DNA of 64,000 nt from Holothuria scabra (Eukaryota > Echinodermata > Holothuroidea > Aspidochirotida > Holothuriidae), in contig CM074189.1 of the NCBI GenBank assembly GCA_037179385.1, forward strand, positions 19,975,020 to 20,039,019, in the 5' to 3' direction. The translations under genes were made by a program, and so were the position numbers. Below the pieces are notes generated by a model. That model saw nothing but the letters and a program-made list of their open reading frames with translations. It did no database searches and was not told the DNA's origin. This document shows positions 35,701-50,700 of this stretch, in pieces; the stretch's first letter is position 1; each line of letters starts with the position of its first letter.

Positions 35701-38700
35701 CTCTCCCTCCCCCCCCCCCCCCAACTCAAAAAAAGTTTTTCCTTATGGAATCTGTTTTATCCAACCTCCCTTTAGTACTTTGTTTGGTTACCAACCTGCC
35801 TCTCCTACTTAAAGAGGTCCATTGAGTTGATATTTATACCTCAAGTAAATAGTTTACATTGCGGGAACTACCTCATGACAATGCTTATAATTCTCATGAT
35901 TAGTCAAGTTTCATATCCAATAGTTATGGAAAAAGTTTAAATTTTTGTTGTTGTAGTGCACTGACTTGCAATGATATTGTACATAATTGGAAAAAGTGTC
36001 TGGTCAGGCTTTGATGGACTCATCAGTGTCTGGTCAGGAATTTTTAAATAGCAGTTAAACCATTTGGTGCTCACTCCTGAAACAGCTATAATGTAAGATA
36101 TTGTCTGTTTGTCATTTGTATGTGAAAAATACTGAGCACCTATAAAAAAAAAAATTGTTGAATTTGCATGAACCAACTGCTTGAAAGAAAGATAAGTAGA
36201 CTGTCAACAAATAAGAAATTCATGATGTTCAAAGCTTTTTACTCCCTTCCATTCTATATTTTATTATGAAATTAGATTTCACTGTGTGTGTTCACAAGTT
36301 TTCTGTTTCATCAAATCTCAATAAGTTGAGACTACGTTATTTGTAAAATCTTGTGCAAAGTAAGCGCTTCCAATCAGCTATTCAAGTTAGGAAAGTTTGC
36401 CAAATATTTTTGCCTGGAAAAGCCCTTGAAGATTACATTTTGCTGAAATTGTTTTTCTTGAAAATAGAAGTTTTATTATGCTAACTGTATTTTGTTTCAG
36501 GATCTGGGAATATTTACTTAGCTTTGCAAAAGGAGGGAAGACCACCATAATCTTAACAACACACTACATAGAGGAAGCCAGACAAGCTGATATTGTAAGA
36601 ATAAATTAACTGATTATGCAAACTTTGTGGTAGCTTAGGTTAACCTAAACCTCTACAGTACATTTTAGATTGTAAATGGCAGTATAAAAATATTGAATCT
36701 AATCCAGTCCAGCACGTGTGTAAAAGGTAGCTTGCACTCTCCACTGATGTGAAGTTTACAGCCTGCGAGACAAAGGTCCTCAAGACTGAAGGTCTGCAAG
36801 ACCGAAAATGTAATATCATTCACAAGACGGAAGGTTTGACAGACTGAAAATCAAGAGGCGTTGAAAAGACCAAAGGTTTGCGAAACCAAAAGGAAGTAGG
36901 GTCCATAAGGCTGAAAATGAGAAAAAGGTTTGCAAAACCTGCTGACCAGTATTCATTTTCAAGGTATTGAAAGAACTGTTCTCAGTTTCACTTATGCAGA
37001 ACTCTTTCTTATTTTTGGTCATTTTCGGTCTTGCAAACATTGTCGTACTTTCGTTCGCACCAACCTGTTCTCATTTAAATTTTAGTTGTAGCGAATATTT
37101 GGACTGAAATTTGAATTTCCAGACCTGGAAAGTCAGGGAAAATCAGCAGTTTTTTAAAAGTCAGGAACTGTCATGCAGTGGACTTTTTACCCCAATTTGC
37201 CTCATGTCCAGAAACATTATTCTGTGGAAAATTTCAGGAATATGGGATAGGATTGTGTTTACATGTCCTGGAAATATCAGTACAGGTCCTCGAAAGTCAT
37301 AGAAAAGTCATGGAATCTTGTTTTATTGAACGTTTACATTCCTGCGGCTTTTTGAATTTTGTACCAAGTGAACTAGGGACTGCACACCCAATTCTAAAGT
37401 GAGTGAGGAGACCTGACTTATCACGGAAGCCCTAGTCCCCCAACCCTGCCCCCATCACTAGGTCTCCATGGTTCCATAAAAAAGTGATTGTCTTCATTCA
37501 AACCTGAAACCAAAAGGTAACTTGGGATTTATGTTAGATGTGACCTGTCATAAAACTGTCATCATTTTGGTCAGCCTATTGGCCTCCAAACCAGATGAAA
37601 GCAACCAACACAGTTGGTTCAAGTAGTGTAGTATGCATTGCCTGTTGTAAGACTAAATCGTAGGCTAACCCTTCACACTTTGCATCTGGGTAATTGTTCT
37701 AAATAAATCCCCTAATTTGAAAAAAATGCATTTTTAAAGAATCAAAATGACTATCAAGAAGAAAAAAGCTGAATTTTTTAACCAAATAGTCACAGCAGTA
37801 AATGTCAGCACTTACAACTTTATTTCCACAAAAGAGAATGCGTTCTAAGATCTATGAAAATTGCATCATTTAAATTTTGAAAGTTCCATTCTTTGGCATT
37901 AAAACAGCTGAATTAATATATCTGTGAAAAAATTTGATATTTACTGTACAAGTGGGCTGTTCTCACTGCCCTATTTTGAAACACTCTGTTTTTTTTTGTC
38001 TATAACAGTGTGAACACTGCTTTTATAATATGATGTTATATTTTCTTCTGTAAGACAAATATAATCATTGTCTTTAAAGCTTGTCAATAAAGGGTTCCAC
38101 CAAATGGCTCTGAAGGGTTTCCAAAACAGTTCATGATTTAGTAAAGGGTAATTATTTTGCTTCCTTCGAGATTTTTCCAATATCCATCAACAGCAAAATC
38201 CACAGAAACCTTTTGATACTGCAAAGAAGTTTTCCAAAGGGTATCATTTGAAACCGCTTTGGTTCAAAGGGTTACACCCAAAACATTTCAGAGGGAATTT
38301 TCAGCTGGGAAAAACTTACTTACATCACTTTAGGGCTGTCAGGCCTGTTATTTAAATTTATTTATCATAAAGGAGTCTTTTTTTATGAACTTAAGTTTTT
38401 TTTTCTTCTCTTGATGATTTATCAGTTAACTTCTTGCATTATGTAGTTAGACCTGTATTTGCCTTGGTCTGTAAGTAGCAATCCCAATGCCAATTTTCAA
38501 AGCATGCAAGTTCATTATCTTGATTTGTGCTACCTGTATTCTGAAGCATATATCTTGTTCTCAAGACAAACTCTGGGATTATTTTACATTTTACCAGGTT
38601 GGTTTAATGAGAAATGGAAAACTTCTGTCAGAGTCATCACCTCAAGCATTAATGGATCTTCATCAGACTCCGGTAAAGTAATTCCATTTTGGTCATGAAG

Positions 38701-41700
38701 ACAATAGTCTCTTTAAAATTCTGTTATCCACAAACCTGCCATATCAGGCATTTTGATGGGGACCCTTGATAAAGATCAATTTCAGAATGTAGGTGGAAGT
38801 CCCTCTCAATATTGATAAAGATGAGGGTACGATTGTTATGTTAGCTTATAAGCAAACAGCCTTCCTGGTCACTGTTTGATGGGAGAAGGCAGGGGATTAC
38901 AGGGGACTATTATTTGGTTGTGGGTTTTGGGCCAGGATAAAACTGGGTGCGATACCTCCAAAGGACTTGTCAGCCCTGATGAATGTTGTTTCCCTTCCCC
39001 AGTTGGTCTTTAAGTGTGGTACTGTGTTAAGGTAGATAACTTGGAGAACTCTTCAGATATTGCTTTTGCTCTATCTGCTCATAGATAAAGTGTTTATGAA
39101 TTAACAATAACTTACAGCAAAAAGCCTGCATGCTATATGGATCAGACATTTTGTGAAATTTTTTTCTTGGATAGGTTTTTTTCAACGGTAGGTAATCCAT
39201 GTAAGGAAATGTATTGACTTTGAATTTGTTTCCTAGTTTTCAACGGTAGGTAATCCATGTAAGGAAATGTATTGACTTTGAATTTGTTTCCTAGTTAAAT
39301 GAGGTTTGACCGCTAATTTTCAAACAAATTGGTTTAAGTTGGACCTGCCACAGCCTTTCTCCAGTTGTGGCTTACTGGCATGTTTACCCTTCTCTGCTGA
39401 GCACCAAGCACAATGGCAGAAGGTTCCATTTTTAGAGTCTTTGATGTTGACTGTTAAAAAATGTATGCTAATTTGCAAATATGTTTTTCTGCACAGACAT
39501 TGGAGGAGGTCTTTTTGAAGCTCTGTATGGCTGATGTCCAGGAAGATGATAACCTCCTTGTAAGTATAAGATTAGAGGATGGGGTTAGGTTTGAGGAGGA
39601 GGTGGGGGTCAATGATGCTGATCAACTACTCTAGGAGAAATACTGATGGTGTTTGGCAGGATTTTCTTGTATTCAGAGGTGGGATCTGAAGCCATTGATT
39701 TTTTTAGATGGTACACAGGTGTTACACCTGGCAGTCATCCTCAACTGTTGTTGGTCTATTTTGTTTAAATGACACTGCAATGATCTATCAGTAACGAATA
39801 ACACACTGTTTTTCTTATGGTGGTGTTTTTATAATGTAATTATTTACAATAAATTTGTTTCACTCTTCAGCTTTTCAAATCGAAATGTATTTGTGTATTA
39901 ATTATTAGAGTTAAGCAACTTTACTCTAGATCTGTGCTTTAAAAAAGGATAGTGTACTCTTTAGAGTAAATATCATGACACAAAGCAAGTAAGTAGTAGT
40001 TCTCTTTATTTTCATGGACATGTAGAAATCATACTACCGTTTTTGGAAAGCATGAGTTACATGCAGCATGTGGTTTTCAAATGACAAGATGTAGGCCTTT
40101 GAATGTTTTTTCAGTTTTAAACTTTTACTGGAAACACTTTCAGAACATATGGAAATCTTTCAAAAAAAAAAACAGTTCTTTTTTAAGTTCTGCAAAATTC
40201 ACTTTTAAAATTTACAAAAAGAAATGAAGAGAAAACATGTGTACTGTAGTGTTGCATATGGGTAAATGCACACCCTTCTCAAGGTGTTTCTTGATTGGCT
40301 GTGGTCATTGTATTGTATTGATTGTATTCTTTGTTGGGGTTAGGGATTAGTTTAGGGATGAGGGCTGTCATGAGCCAGTTAGGGAAATTTCTTGTTAAAC
40401 AGTGCGCATTGTCCCTAGCATATCCAGAAAGTTTTTACAGAGGATGTGTAATTTTTGATCATTATTCTTTGGGAGCCTAAGTACTGTATAAATTTGACAC
40501 ATGTTAAAGCATAGTTAGACATGTTTGAGGGCCAGTTGAGGGGGTACAAGCTTTTACACCCCACCTTAACCATCCACTGCTCTATTGTAATATTCTCTTT
40601 TAAGGAACCTTCAGGAGGCCATGCTGGTACACAGACTGCCTTCACTGCGGAAGATGACACATCTAATCTGCTAAATGATGATAAACTGGAGAAAGGCCAT
40701 TGTAGTAACCATAGCAACTATGACCCTGATGATGAAATATTTGTTAAATATGGTAAGTGTGTATTTGCCTGCCATCAAACATTTTAAATGAGAGGAGATG
40801 GGGGCAATGTGGCTTGAACACAGACTTCCTCTGTACAAGGACAGAACATGTAACGCGTACGTCCTACCCGTAAATTGTCACCATGGACTGGGTCAAATGG
40901 GGCACCAAGATGGCCGCTGTGAAGCTATAATTTGCATGATTTGATGATGACACTGTAATATTTAAAACAAAAGTTAAATTTGAATGGGAATTTATATCAT
41001 ATTTTCTGCAATATGTTTGGTGATTTTGACCTTACCTTGCATTATTTGGAAAATATTTTGACTTTCTTGCAAAATATGTTGATTTACTTGAGCAAATCCA
41101 AAATTCCACACACATACACAAAACCATAGCAGGCGGCCATCTTGCTACACCTTTTCTCACAGGTACAGTAGAGACAATGTACCGTGCAGAATGCTCTGTC
41201 CATGTATAGGAAGTCCATGGATTTGACACTGTGAAGTATGATTCTAACAGAAAATGTTGGGAGATTTATGCTTCACTTTATGTTGAAACACTATTGATAA
41301 CTACTTGTATACATTTGAAATTTTGTAGATGCCAAATTTTATCATAAAAATAGTTAAGGACCGGGCAATTCTGATAAAATTTACCGGCAGTTACAGTATA
41401 TTTCTTTTTTTATTAAGTTCGTATGTGCTTAGTGGGTAAATTCAATTTGATTTCAAAAATAATCAGTACCTTATGTAACCATTAGGTAGCTTTCAGTATT
41501 TGGTCACCTTTAGTTCATTACTGTCTATGAACACATGCTTTGACCATTCTTCTTGAGAATGCAACATAGACATCCCAGTAGATAAAAGGCAGTGTGGGGT
41601 GTAACTGGTATCTGAGTTTGTGACATGATCAAGTGATCTGGGTTTTCATTGTGTTTACATTGCATGAAAGGCAATTAGCACATTCTTGACTGACCTGTTA

Positions 41701-44700
41701 GCTAACCCAGAATGTTACCAAATTTTTGTGTATTTTGATATATCTGCTACTGCCAATCAATTATTCAGATGTGAAACCTGTCTATACCATGTGTGTGTGT
41801 GTTGTGCTTCATTTCCTCCCTGAAGTGATAAGATGTGCTCAGGCAGGGAAAGAGGATGTTTTTAAAAGAAAAAGGGGAAATTTTTTTCATGAACTTCTAT
41901 TGGCATAATACCTGACAGTAAAAAAATTACTGGATATTGTTACCTGAGCTGTCTTGCAATTTGCATAGGCAGGCAGAAACACGGAAGGGGGGGGGGGGGG
42001 GGGGGGGGGGGTATTTATTTCTACTAAAACCCAAGACCAAAAGTGATGATGACCTAGCCTTAAGTTACTGGTGGGTTCGGGGTACAAAAGCTTGCTTCAA
42101 GGCCCTTGTAGGGTGTAATTGGAAGGGTTTTACAGGTGATTTTTCCAAACATTGCTGCAAAAGTGTCATCTTTTTTAAGTAAGAAAGAAGATATTGACAG
42201 TTTTCTAATTTTTATGGAAATGCAAAAAAAAAAGAGTGGGATTTTACCCACCTTCTTCTTGGGGGGAGGGATGCCCTCCCTTTTCCCCCTCTGGTGAAAA
42301 CACTGCTATGCTGAGTATTTGATAGTAGATCAAAATATTCATGAAATATTCATGACCATACTTAAATGTGAGGCAACTTTTATGCAATAAAGGGGGAATT
42401 TGCATAGAAGGTGCTTATGGCCTTACACTATCTTGAAAATCCCCATTTTAGGAATCCAGACGTCAAGTTTTTTGTTAGTACTATGTTTACTCTTTCAATT
42501 TTAGAGAAGCCACCATTCCGTTGTTTGGATTTCTTTCCATCCCTTCTCAACTTGTGGGCTCTCTTTGTTAAGGATCTTATAAAGATGGTTAGGACACCAG
42601 GGTGAGTTTTATTTCTCTGTAAAGTAGTTAGCTGGTGGCAGGTATGTCTCAGTTGTGAAACGATCCACTTTGCGATTAAGTCAAGTGAAGCCACTATGTA
42701 GTAATGTTGAAAGTCTCAAAAAGTTTATGGAGTTGTTGAAAGATTTTATCGAAAAATTCGCTAGATTCTTTGTCGCAGAATGCACTGAAAACAAGACACT
42801 AAGCATTGACAGGTTTGGCAAGACTGCAACAGGCCAGGAGAAGTAGTTCACTTTGTCTTGTTTGTTTGGGGGTTGGGGGTTGGTGGGGAGGGGGTTTTGG
42901 TGGGCTAGAGGTGGGTTAGGTGTTCTGTGTAATGAAATTTAAGTAACATTTGTCACCAGTTAACAACAAATTGAACAAGGTTTCCATGTCAGGTGTATTA
43001 TATTGACTTATTTTGGTCATAAATGTCTTTTGTTCTGACCCCAAACTTTCTTGTATGGGTTAACAGAAATTCTCAATTGGCTCAGCTCTTTGATTGACAG
43101 CTAATTCAAACAATGCAGAATACAAAAACTTATACAGTATGACACAGCTTGAACTGAAGTGTTTTCATTATACACATTGAGCTTTTCTATACTCACCCTG
43201 AAGCAATAAACTGAGCTTGAGTCTGGATGAGGATGAATTTCAGACTAATGTGGGAGGGACTTAAGTAAAAGGGTTGAGAGAATTGGTACTGTTTGGGATT
43301 AGAAAATTGGGCCTTTAAACAAAACCATAATCCATAAACCAAAACCAAACAGAATTGCTACTTGACTGGTGTTTCTTCATTGCAGCACAGTATGTCACCA
43401 TAGGTTCACTGTTATAAAAACAGTGCTCGATCTGTACAAATGTGTTGGAAATCACACAGTTGTTTATGTAGCAAGAAGGGTGTACAAAACTAATGCTGAA
43501 ACCACAAGTTTACATTCCTGAAGCATGCGACCTTGTGTGTTATCCACTTTGTTATTGTGGTACCCTCCTTCCAGCTAAAGTTTAGTATTTCTCTGGCTAA
43601 AATTTGGTATTTGCAGAACCGGTACATACATACTAGTGTATAGCAGTATAGCAGACCCCTTCAGTAGCAAAAAGTTGAACTATTGCTTTCTGTCTACTGT
43701 TCCGTCTCCCTTGCCTCCTTATGTCCCACCCATTCATGCAAATGTCTGTTCCCACTGCTGTTGTGCATGATGCTCCGCATAAGCAATGGAGTAGCAAAAA
43801 CAAGCCAGTGAACCACAACTGGAAAAAAAGTTTTGGCTGGCTCGACTTGAACCAACAGGTTGGAAACTTGGCAGTAAAACTCCATCTAACAAACTAACCC
43901 ACTTTATCCTTCTATCATCCATTTTCTCCCTGTATACACAACCTCCCCTTGTTATGGGGGAATTTTTGATTTCAGGATGGTAGACAAAGAAGACTGAATG
44001 TGCAGCAACACTACTTAACTGAGCATGAGCAGAAGCAAACCTTAATACTCCTTCCTTTTTTTTTTTCATAATGGTCACCGATCGATGTAACGAAACAGGA
44101 CTTACATTGATTTTCATGGTGATTTCCCTCGTAGTGTCATCTTCAACAACCAATACACAAACAGTCAGAACAGAATATCCCTTGCACCATGTTGAACTCA
44201 CCGTTTTGTTGCTCTAATGTCCTTCAATAATCGAAAAGTAACTATTAACTCTTTCATTTTCAGAAAATATTTAGGATTGAATCAAGTGGATTTATTTTTG
44301 TCTTACAGGGCCCTAGCATTCCAGTTTCTGATCCCAGCAGTTGAAATATGTTTGTTTTGTCTCTGTGTTGGGGTAGATCCTAAAAATCTCCACATAGCTG
44401 TTGTGAATGAAGATGTTACACTTTTCAGGAATCAAAGCTTGAGCCACCGATACCTCACCTACCTTAGTACTGAAACAATTATTCAGGTAAGTCTGACTAG
44501 ACTTAAGTAGAGACATTGTTATAACTGGTACGATAACAAAGTCTGTGAAAGGGATGGGTTTCTCAACATGTTTGGTAACAGGTTAATCATTACATTATTC
44601 TTATTCAATTCCCTAGCTTTAGACATTGGCAATTGTTTTGAGGAAGTATATAGAGCACCTGTTATGAGAAAAACATCTTAATTTTTGGACTACATGAAAT

Positions 44701-47700
44701 GTCCCTTGGGCAGAATACAGGAGAAATAAGAAACGCCAAGCTTCCAGATTATGATTAACTTTTTTGGGGCCACACATGCAATTATGACTTCAGGCAAACA
44801 CCCCCCCCCCTCCCCCCATTCCACTGCTCATGGTTAGAACTTGATGCATAAAATTTCAACAAACCAAACCAAACCCATCCCAGTCAGCCTGTTGCAGGTG
44901 CAGTAGTCTTGTACCGTTTTAGCTGTGTTATTATGAAGCTTTTCTTATCTCACAAACTGTATAAACAGACTTTTTTCAGAAATACAGCACTTTATTTCAC
45001 ATTTAGTGCTTGTTACCTCACATCTTTGTGTTCTGAAGGGACATAAGCTAAAAATTTTATACGCACAGATGCAGTTGTTTAAACTGCTCTGTGAATCCCC
45101 ACGGAGAGGAAATACCAGGGCAGAGAGGTTTGTGTAATAATTCATCTGTCGAAGAAACCTTGAATTTTTAATTGAACCCTGAATCCTGAATTTATTACTT
45201 TGCAAAGAACTGAATTTAAAGTTTACAAATAGATTATCGGTTGCCACCTGTTACATGTATTTTTTATGTGTTTAGTCTCATATCATTGTCAGCGAAATCA
45301 GAGTATGTTTAACTTTAGCATTTAGAGCACTAAAGTGGCCTGGGTGGCCTGTTTTATCTCTTTTGGCCCAGTCACCTAAATTATAAGTCCTCTTCATTTT
45401 CAGGTACCAGTAGATAATTATTCATTAGCTTTAGAGCAGGCTCATAATGGTGACTACTGGGGAGTGATGCATTTTGAGGAAAATTATTCTAGAGATCTTT
45501 CAAGGAGGTAATTATGTGTTTGCCTTTTTTTTTTACTTCATATTTTATCCATTCTTAGCTGAACTTGTATGTGTTGGATGTTCACAAATTTAACCCTGTG
45601 CAAAGCATTGCCCTAGCCATTATTTACGAAGATTGAAGGATCACCTGTGTAGTGGTAATAAATGTCTAGAATGTAATGGTGGACGGTTTGGGAACCTTTC
45701 ATGCTTTCTCCATCCTTCTACCCCCTCCTCTCCTTCTCTTCCCCCTCATGAGCTTGGGTTGCAGAATATGCCCAAAGTATTTCATTCTTGTAATAAAGGG
45801 CAACTAGAGAGAACAACTTGCACCATGTTTACATCAGTTGGCACTTAATAACACATTGGTGTTAATATGACCTAATATTAAAATTTTTTGTTCGATACCC
45901 CGTTCACAGGTTCTTACCATTAGTATTAAATGCGACCTTACTGGGAAGCAAGATTGGTGTCAGGTTGGATGAATCAAGTATGTATGACAGCTAGTTTTCT
46001 TTATTGTGAATATTAGTAGGGGTTTCTAAAATTTTCACTTCCATTGCCATCTAGAAGAAACAAAATATTTTAACTGGCTAGCTAGCTAGCATGCTTAACT
46101 TGTATATTATATTCGTACATACCATGAATATATAAAAGAAAGATTGTGAAAATACATTGGCATCTGGAACAGTAAAATTGATTGTAAGAATAAGGACAGA
46201 TTTCTTTCTTTGCCTGAGTATATCTTATTAGTGTTGCAACAAGTCTTTATATTTGCTTCTCAACAAAGGTTGGGTGGGCTTTAATTAATCATTAATTTAA
46301 TAAAGCGCACTATCAACCCAGGAATTATCTAATGCGCTGTACATATAAAGTAAAAGCAGTAACAAACCCCAACATCATCTCATTATCTCATGAATATTCA
46401 TCAAAAATGTGCAAGATATATTACTGAAGTGCCTTGAACCCCTTGCGTAGGCTATCATTTCCATTGTGAAGATGCAATAAATGAATCCAGACGGGAAGTA
46501 ATGGTCTGATTTTAGTCGGCCATGACCGAGGCCCATTACCTTTTAATCTTTCAATTTTCTTGCTTACATGTATTATGGATGTTAATACACTGAGGTGTAT
46601 TTTGATTCCCTCAATTTCACTGTAGATGAGGGTTTGAAATTCATATAGACAATAAATGAAGATGATTTAAGCCTGATGGACCCCACTAATGGCTGCCTAC
46701 AGTCACTAAACACAATCACTGGTCTGATTTGTCTATAACAATACATGAGCTTGCTGGAAATAGTTGCAGAAAACATGAATCATATACATTTTATTCACAG
46801 ATGTACAGATAGCAGTATCTCTCCAACAAGAAATATTAAATTCTTATGAGGTATATTTTGATATTTTATTTATTTACTTATTTATAATCTTAGAGAATTT
46901 ATTTGAAGACATTCATGAAGTTTACACCCCAAAAAATTACCCTCCATCTCACTCCTTGTTATGCATAGTAATCAATTATATTCCTTGGAGAGACATTGCT
47001 GTAACCCTTTTTGGACCATCTTTGCCAACAGGCTTCAATGGCAAGTTGCTATTGTTGACGTGGCATAACAACAGCATTACATTTTTTCCTCCAAAGGAAA
47101 TGAAATTAGAGTGCTGCCACTTTTGCGTCTGCACTCATTGCATACAGCAGCATCTCTAACGTATCAAAATGATTCATAGTATAGTGTATTGCTATTGAAG
47201 CTTTCAAGATATCATGCCCAGAGAGAAGGCTAGGTCCTAACTTAAAATTATTACTCAAAGCAGTATAAATATATACCAGAGTTTGTGTGCCAAATAAAAC
47301 CATTTCAAATTTTGAACAAAACTTGTATTCACTACGTTATTGTAAGAATTTTCTTTCATAAAAGAAACAAACACTGAAAATCATTTCCATATTCAGTGCC
47401 ACACTGTTCAAACACCTTGGTGCAAGGGTAGTGCATAAGTGCATGATTCTGAGAGAGTTAAAGCAAATGCTGCCTTAGCTTGTTTCTCAGGTGATTTATT
47501 ATGGAACCACTTTCCGTTGGGGCATTGTTGTTTGAATACCTTTGAGGAAAATTGTCTTATTCAGCATGCTGCTAGAATTGAATAGGACGTTTTAGCCAAT
47601 GCTACACGAAGAAAAGGCATTTTCCCAGGCAAAGCTTGTCTCTGTAATTGCGGCAGTTAACCCTGTTTAAACCAACCTTGTTGCTCTATTGAGTATAAAA

Positions 47701-50700
47701 TAGTCTTTAAAGAGGGAAAATGAATTTAGTTTTTATTGATCTCAAGATACCTGAACAGGAAGTTCTCTGATAGATTCTGGATTATTAGTTGCCAGCTTGA
47801 GATGGCTAAAACTTGCTATTCAGCTCTAGCATCTTGGTTCACTTCAACAACTATGAAACAAAAATAACCGGTCCACTGTGTTTCATTGCTAGCCTGAAAG
47901 TACCACACCACCTTAGGTCTCATAAACTAGCATCAGACTTGCAGTTGGGAGGTTGGAAGTGTGAGTCCTGGTTGGGCCATACCAACGACTTTAAGTTAGC
48001 TAGTTTGTTAGGTAGATGAATTTAAAGTCAGTGGGCGATTTCTCAAATATTAGGGGGAGGGGACACAACCCCTGCCCCTCCCCTCCCCCATTGCTGCCAG
48101 TGACTTAATAATGTTTAAGTAAGAATAAATCCAACCACAATGTGTTACATGACATTCATATATTATGCAAGACATACTCCAGATTGGGTTTGAAGTATCA
48201 ATGCCAGGAACAGCATTGAAGCTGACTCTTGGTACCAACATATGTTCATGTCTTTTTTTTCCAATGTATGTACTGATGCCATGATTCTAGCTATGGCTTA
48301 TCCATACAGCCTGAAAATAAACATGGTGTATCCTGGATGAAATATACAATTCCCATCTCTAACCTGAAGTCTCTTTCCAGAGGCTAGGCACAAACTCTAA
48401 AAACAGCATTGTGTCCTGCATCACGCTATGTCCATTGTTAAGTGCTGACCAGTATAAAGTTCTAATTTCTTCTCAGAAAAGTTTCTGCCATTGTGCTTGG
48501 TGCTCCGCATAATCAATGGAGTATGTAAAATTAGCCAGTGAGCCACAACTGAAAGAAAGGCCGTGGCCGGCTCCACTTGAACCAATTTGTTGGACATAGG
48601 GCCGTAAAACTTTAGCTAACCTAACCTAACCTCAGAAAAGTTTCCATTATCCATATAAGCTAGGAGAATGTATGAGATTGCTGGGTTCATACCAAGTATA
48701 AAACTTCTAAAACTAATTGAATACGACTTCTTATTTACATAAGAATGCTGTTGTCATTTCATTAGAATTTACCAGGTTAGCACTTTATACAGGGTGTGAC
48801 ATGATGCAGGTTTAACACTGTCTTTAGAGATTGTGTACAGCCTTTGGAAAGAGACTTTAAGAAAGTGATTGAAACTGTACATTTCATCCAGGCTACATCA
48901 TGTTATTTTCAGCTCGATTGTATGGTTTGTCACAGCTAGAGTCAGGCCTCAGTTTTTTTTTTTTTTAAAATTATGGCTGTTCTTTGTACAACCATTTCAC
49001 TATTTTAGTTGTCTGCAAGAAAATTTTTTTGTTCCCGAACATTTTTCACACAACTATATTTTTCGTCAGACATATTCTTCTTGGTTACAGGATTTCTTAA
49101 CAGATTTATTAGAAGAGTTACATATTAATCCAGAACTTGGCCAGATTCCTGTAAATGTAAGTAGTATAAGACTGTAGTCTAAATAGCTTCATAGCCATGT
49201 GATCTGAGGGTTGCAGGATAAATTCCCACAGTGTTTCCCTCCTTTCAAAAGATGCTATCATGAAGAAAGACTTGCAGAGTATTTGAGCTGTATTTGAAAC
49301 AACATTTCAACTTAACCATTTTAGCTAAGTTGACCTTTCAGACGCAGTCATGTTGGTGTATCAGTAAATCTTATGTAACAAAGTGACTAACTGACTAACT
49401 AACCCAGCAATTAGAAAAGGTGGTGGCATTCAGGTTTGGCATGTATAGTAGTGCTGGGACCGAATAGCAAATATTGGATACCTGTGCACAAATAAGGGAA
49501 AACAGTTACAAATATTGATGTGAATACTCGCAAAGAAGCTGATCAGTCTTCTCTACCAACCTTGGGTGCAAACATTAGTTATCAGTTACTCGCACAGGTC
49601 TGCTGACTGTGCATGCACAAGATTGAGGGACACAACTTGAAACGGATTAATAGCAGATGCAGCAATTTTTATGTCCTGTATGGGCAGAATTGATGTATAA
49701 ATAAGCAATTGTGCATTTTGTTAGCTTTGCATGGTGTTTAGTTTACATGCAAATAGAACTCACCTTCACTTGCCATCCTGCTACAATTATTTTCTCATTT
49801 TATGTTTATCATTATTACTAATTTCCATTATTTGTTCACAGCTACTTAGCAAGTGTCCGTTTCCAAAATTTGGTAACTGGTCTCAGCACTTATACACAGG
49901 TTCTGTCAATAGAATAAAATTTACTGTGGCCAAAATGATGCTTCCTGGTACTCATCCTATAAGCCTTTGTTAAGGCCATTTGAGGGGGCATCTTCCAGAA
50001 GGCATGGTACACAGTATGGGAATACCCCACAAAGCTTGGAAAATGCGCACATTTGTATTGCAGGGCAGGGGAAATAAAGCTTGATCTAGAAAACCCTGAT
50101 GTACCCTTCATGCTAGAATTTTTGTTGTTTTCAGCAAGCTATTAATAATTTTCTACTATGCATTAGAACTTCTATGTAATGCTTCTATGCTTGAAGCCTT
50201 GAAAGTTTGAAAAATATGAAAGTTTGTGTAGCTTACCTTTATTTTGCATATTTTTTCACAATGGCTAATTGCATCAGACTGATGAGGGGATGGTTTTAGG
50301 GCTGTAATAATGTAATTTGAAGTTAGCTGTTGCCATACAAATCTCGTGCAGAAAATGCTAAAATTCTGTAGTTGGTCTCATATTGCCAGCAACACATTCT
50401 GAAAATATTCTTTTGCTAATAATTGTCTTGCTTTTTTCTCCCTTAGTTTGGGAAACCCATTTTTGGCGACCAAAATGACAATTTCACTGATTTCATGGCG
50501 CCTGGTGTTGTTCTGACGTAAGTTGTTACATTGCAGTGTATCTGATAAAAATGCTGTTGGCAGGATGGCATACACTGTCGTCCCTAAATTGAAGAGTAAA
50601 ATTAAAGAGTCAAAAATCTATTTGGCAGTGTTTCCCCCAATATTTACCACAATTCAGCCAATATCAGTACTGAAAAGGTAGCATAAAATGTGAACCCCAC

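Larger units (their letters stand above)
33528..36500 (+). other. Intron 4
   Basis: It holds the second 106-bp palindromic MITE (34152-34257) and, 92 bp further on, a 560-bp DNA transposon with a 9-bp target duplication (34350-34909). The rest is unremarkable apart from a C run near 35709-35722. Confidence 0.8.
38673..39496 (+). other. Intron 6
   Basis: It holds a perfect 58-bp tandem duplication (39181-39296) followed at once by a SINE copy (39315-39440). Confidence 0.8.
40753..42504 (+). other. Intron 8
   Basis: It contains a possible MITE with inverted ends AAGATGGCCGC / GCGGCCATCTT (40899-41149), a repeat related to 18840-18885 (41176-41212) and a run of 25 G (41987-42011). Confidence 0.7.

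Noticed and set aside
43755..43905. Functional tRNA gene
   Set aside because: Only box-A/B-like traces are present, the cloverleaf cannot be completed, and the segment is one of a dispersed SINE family.
43734..44201. 155-codon ORF on the - strand
   Set aside because: Part of it is SINE copy 4 and the rest is intronic; no domain or splice support.
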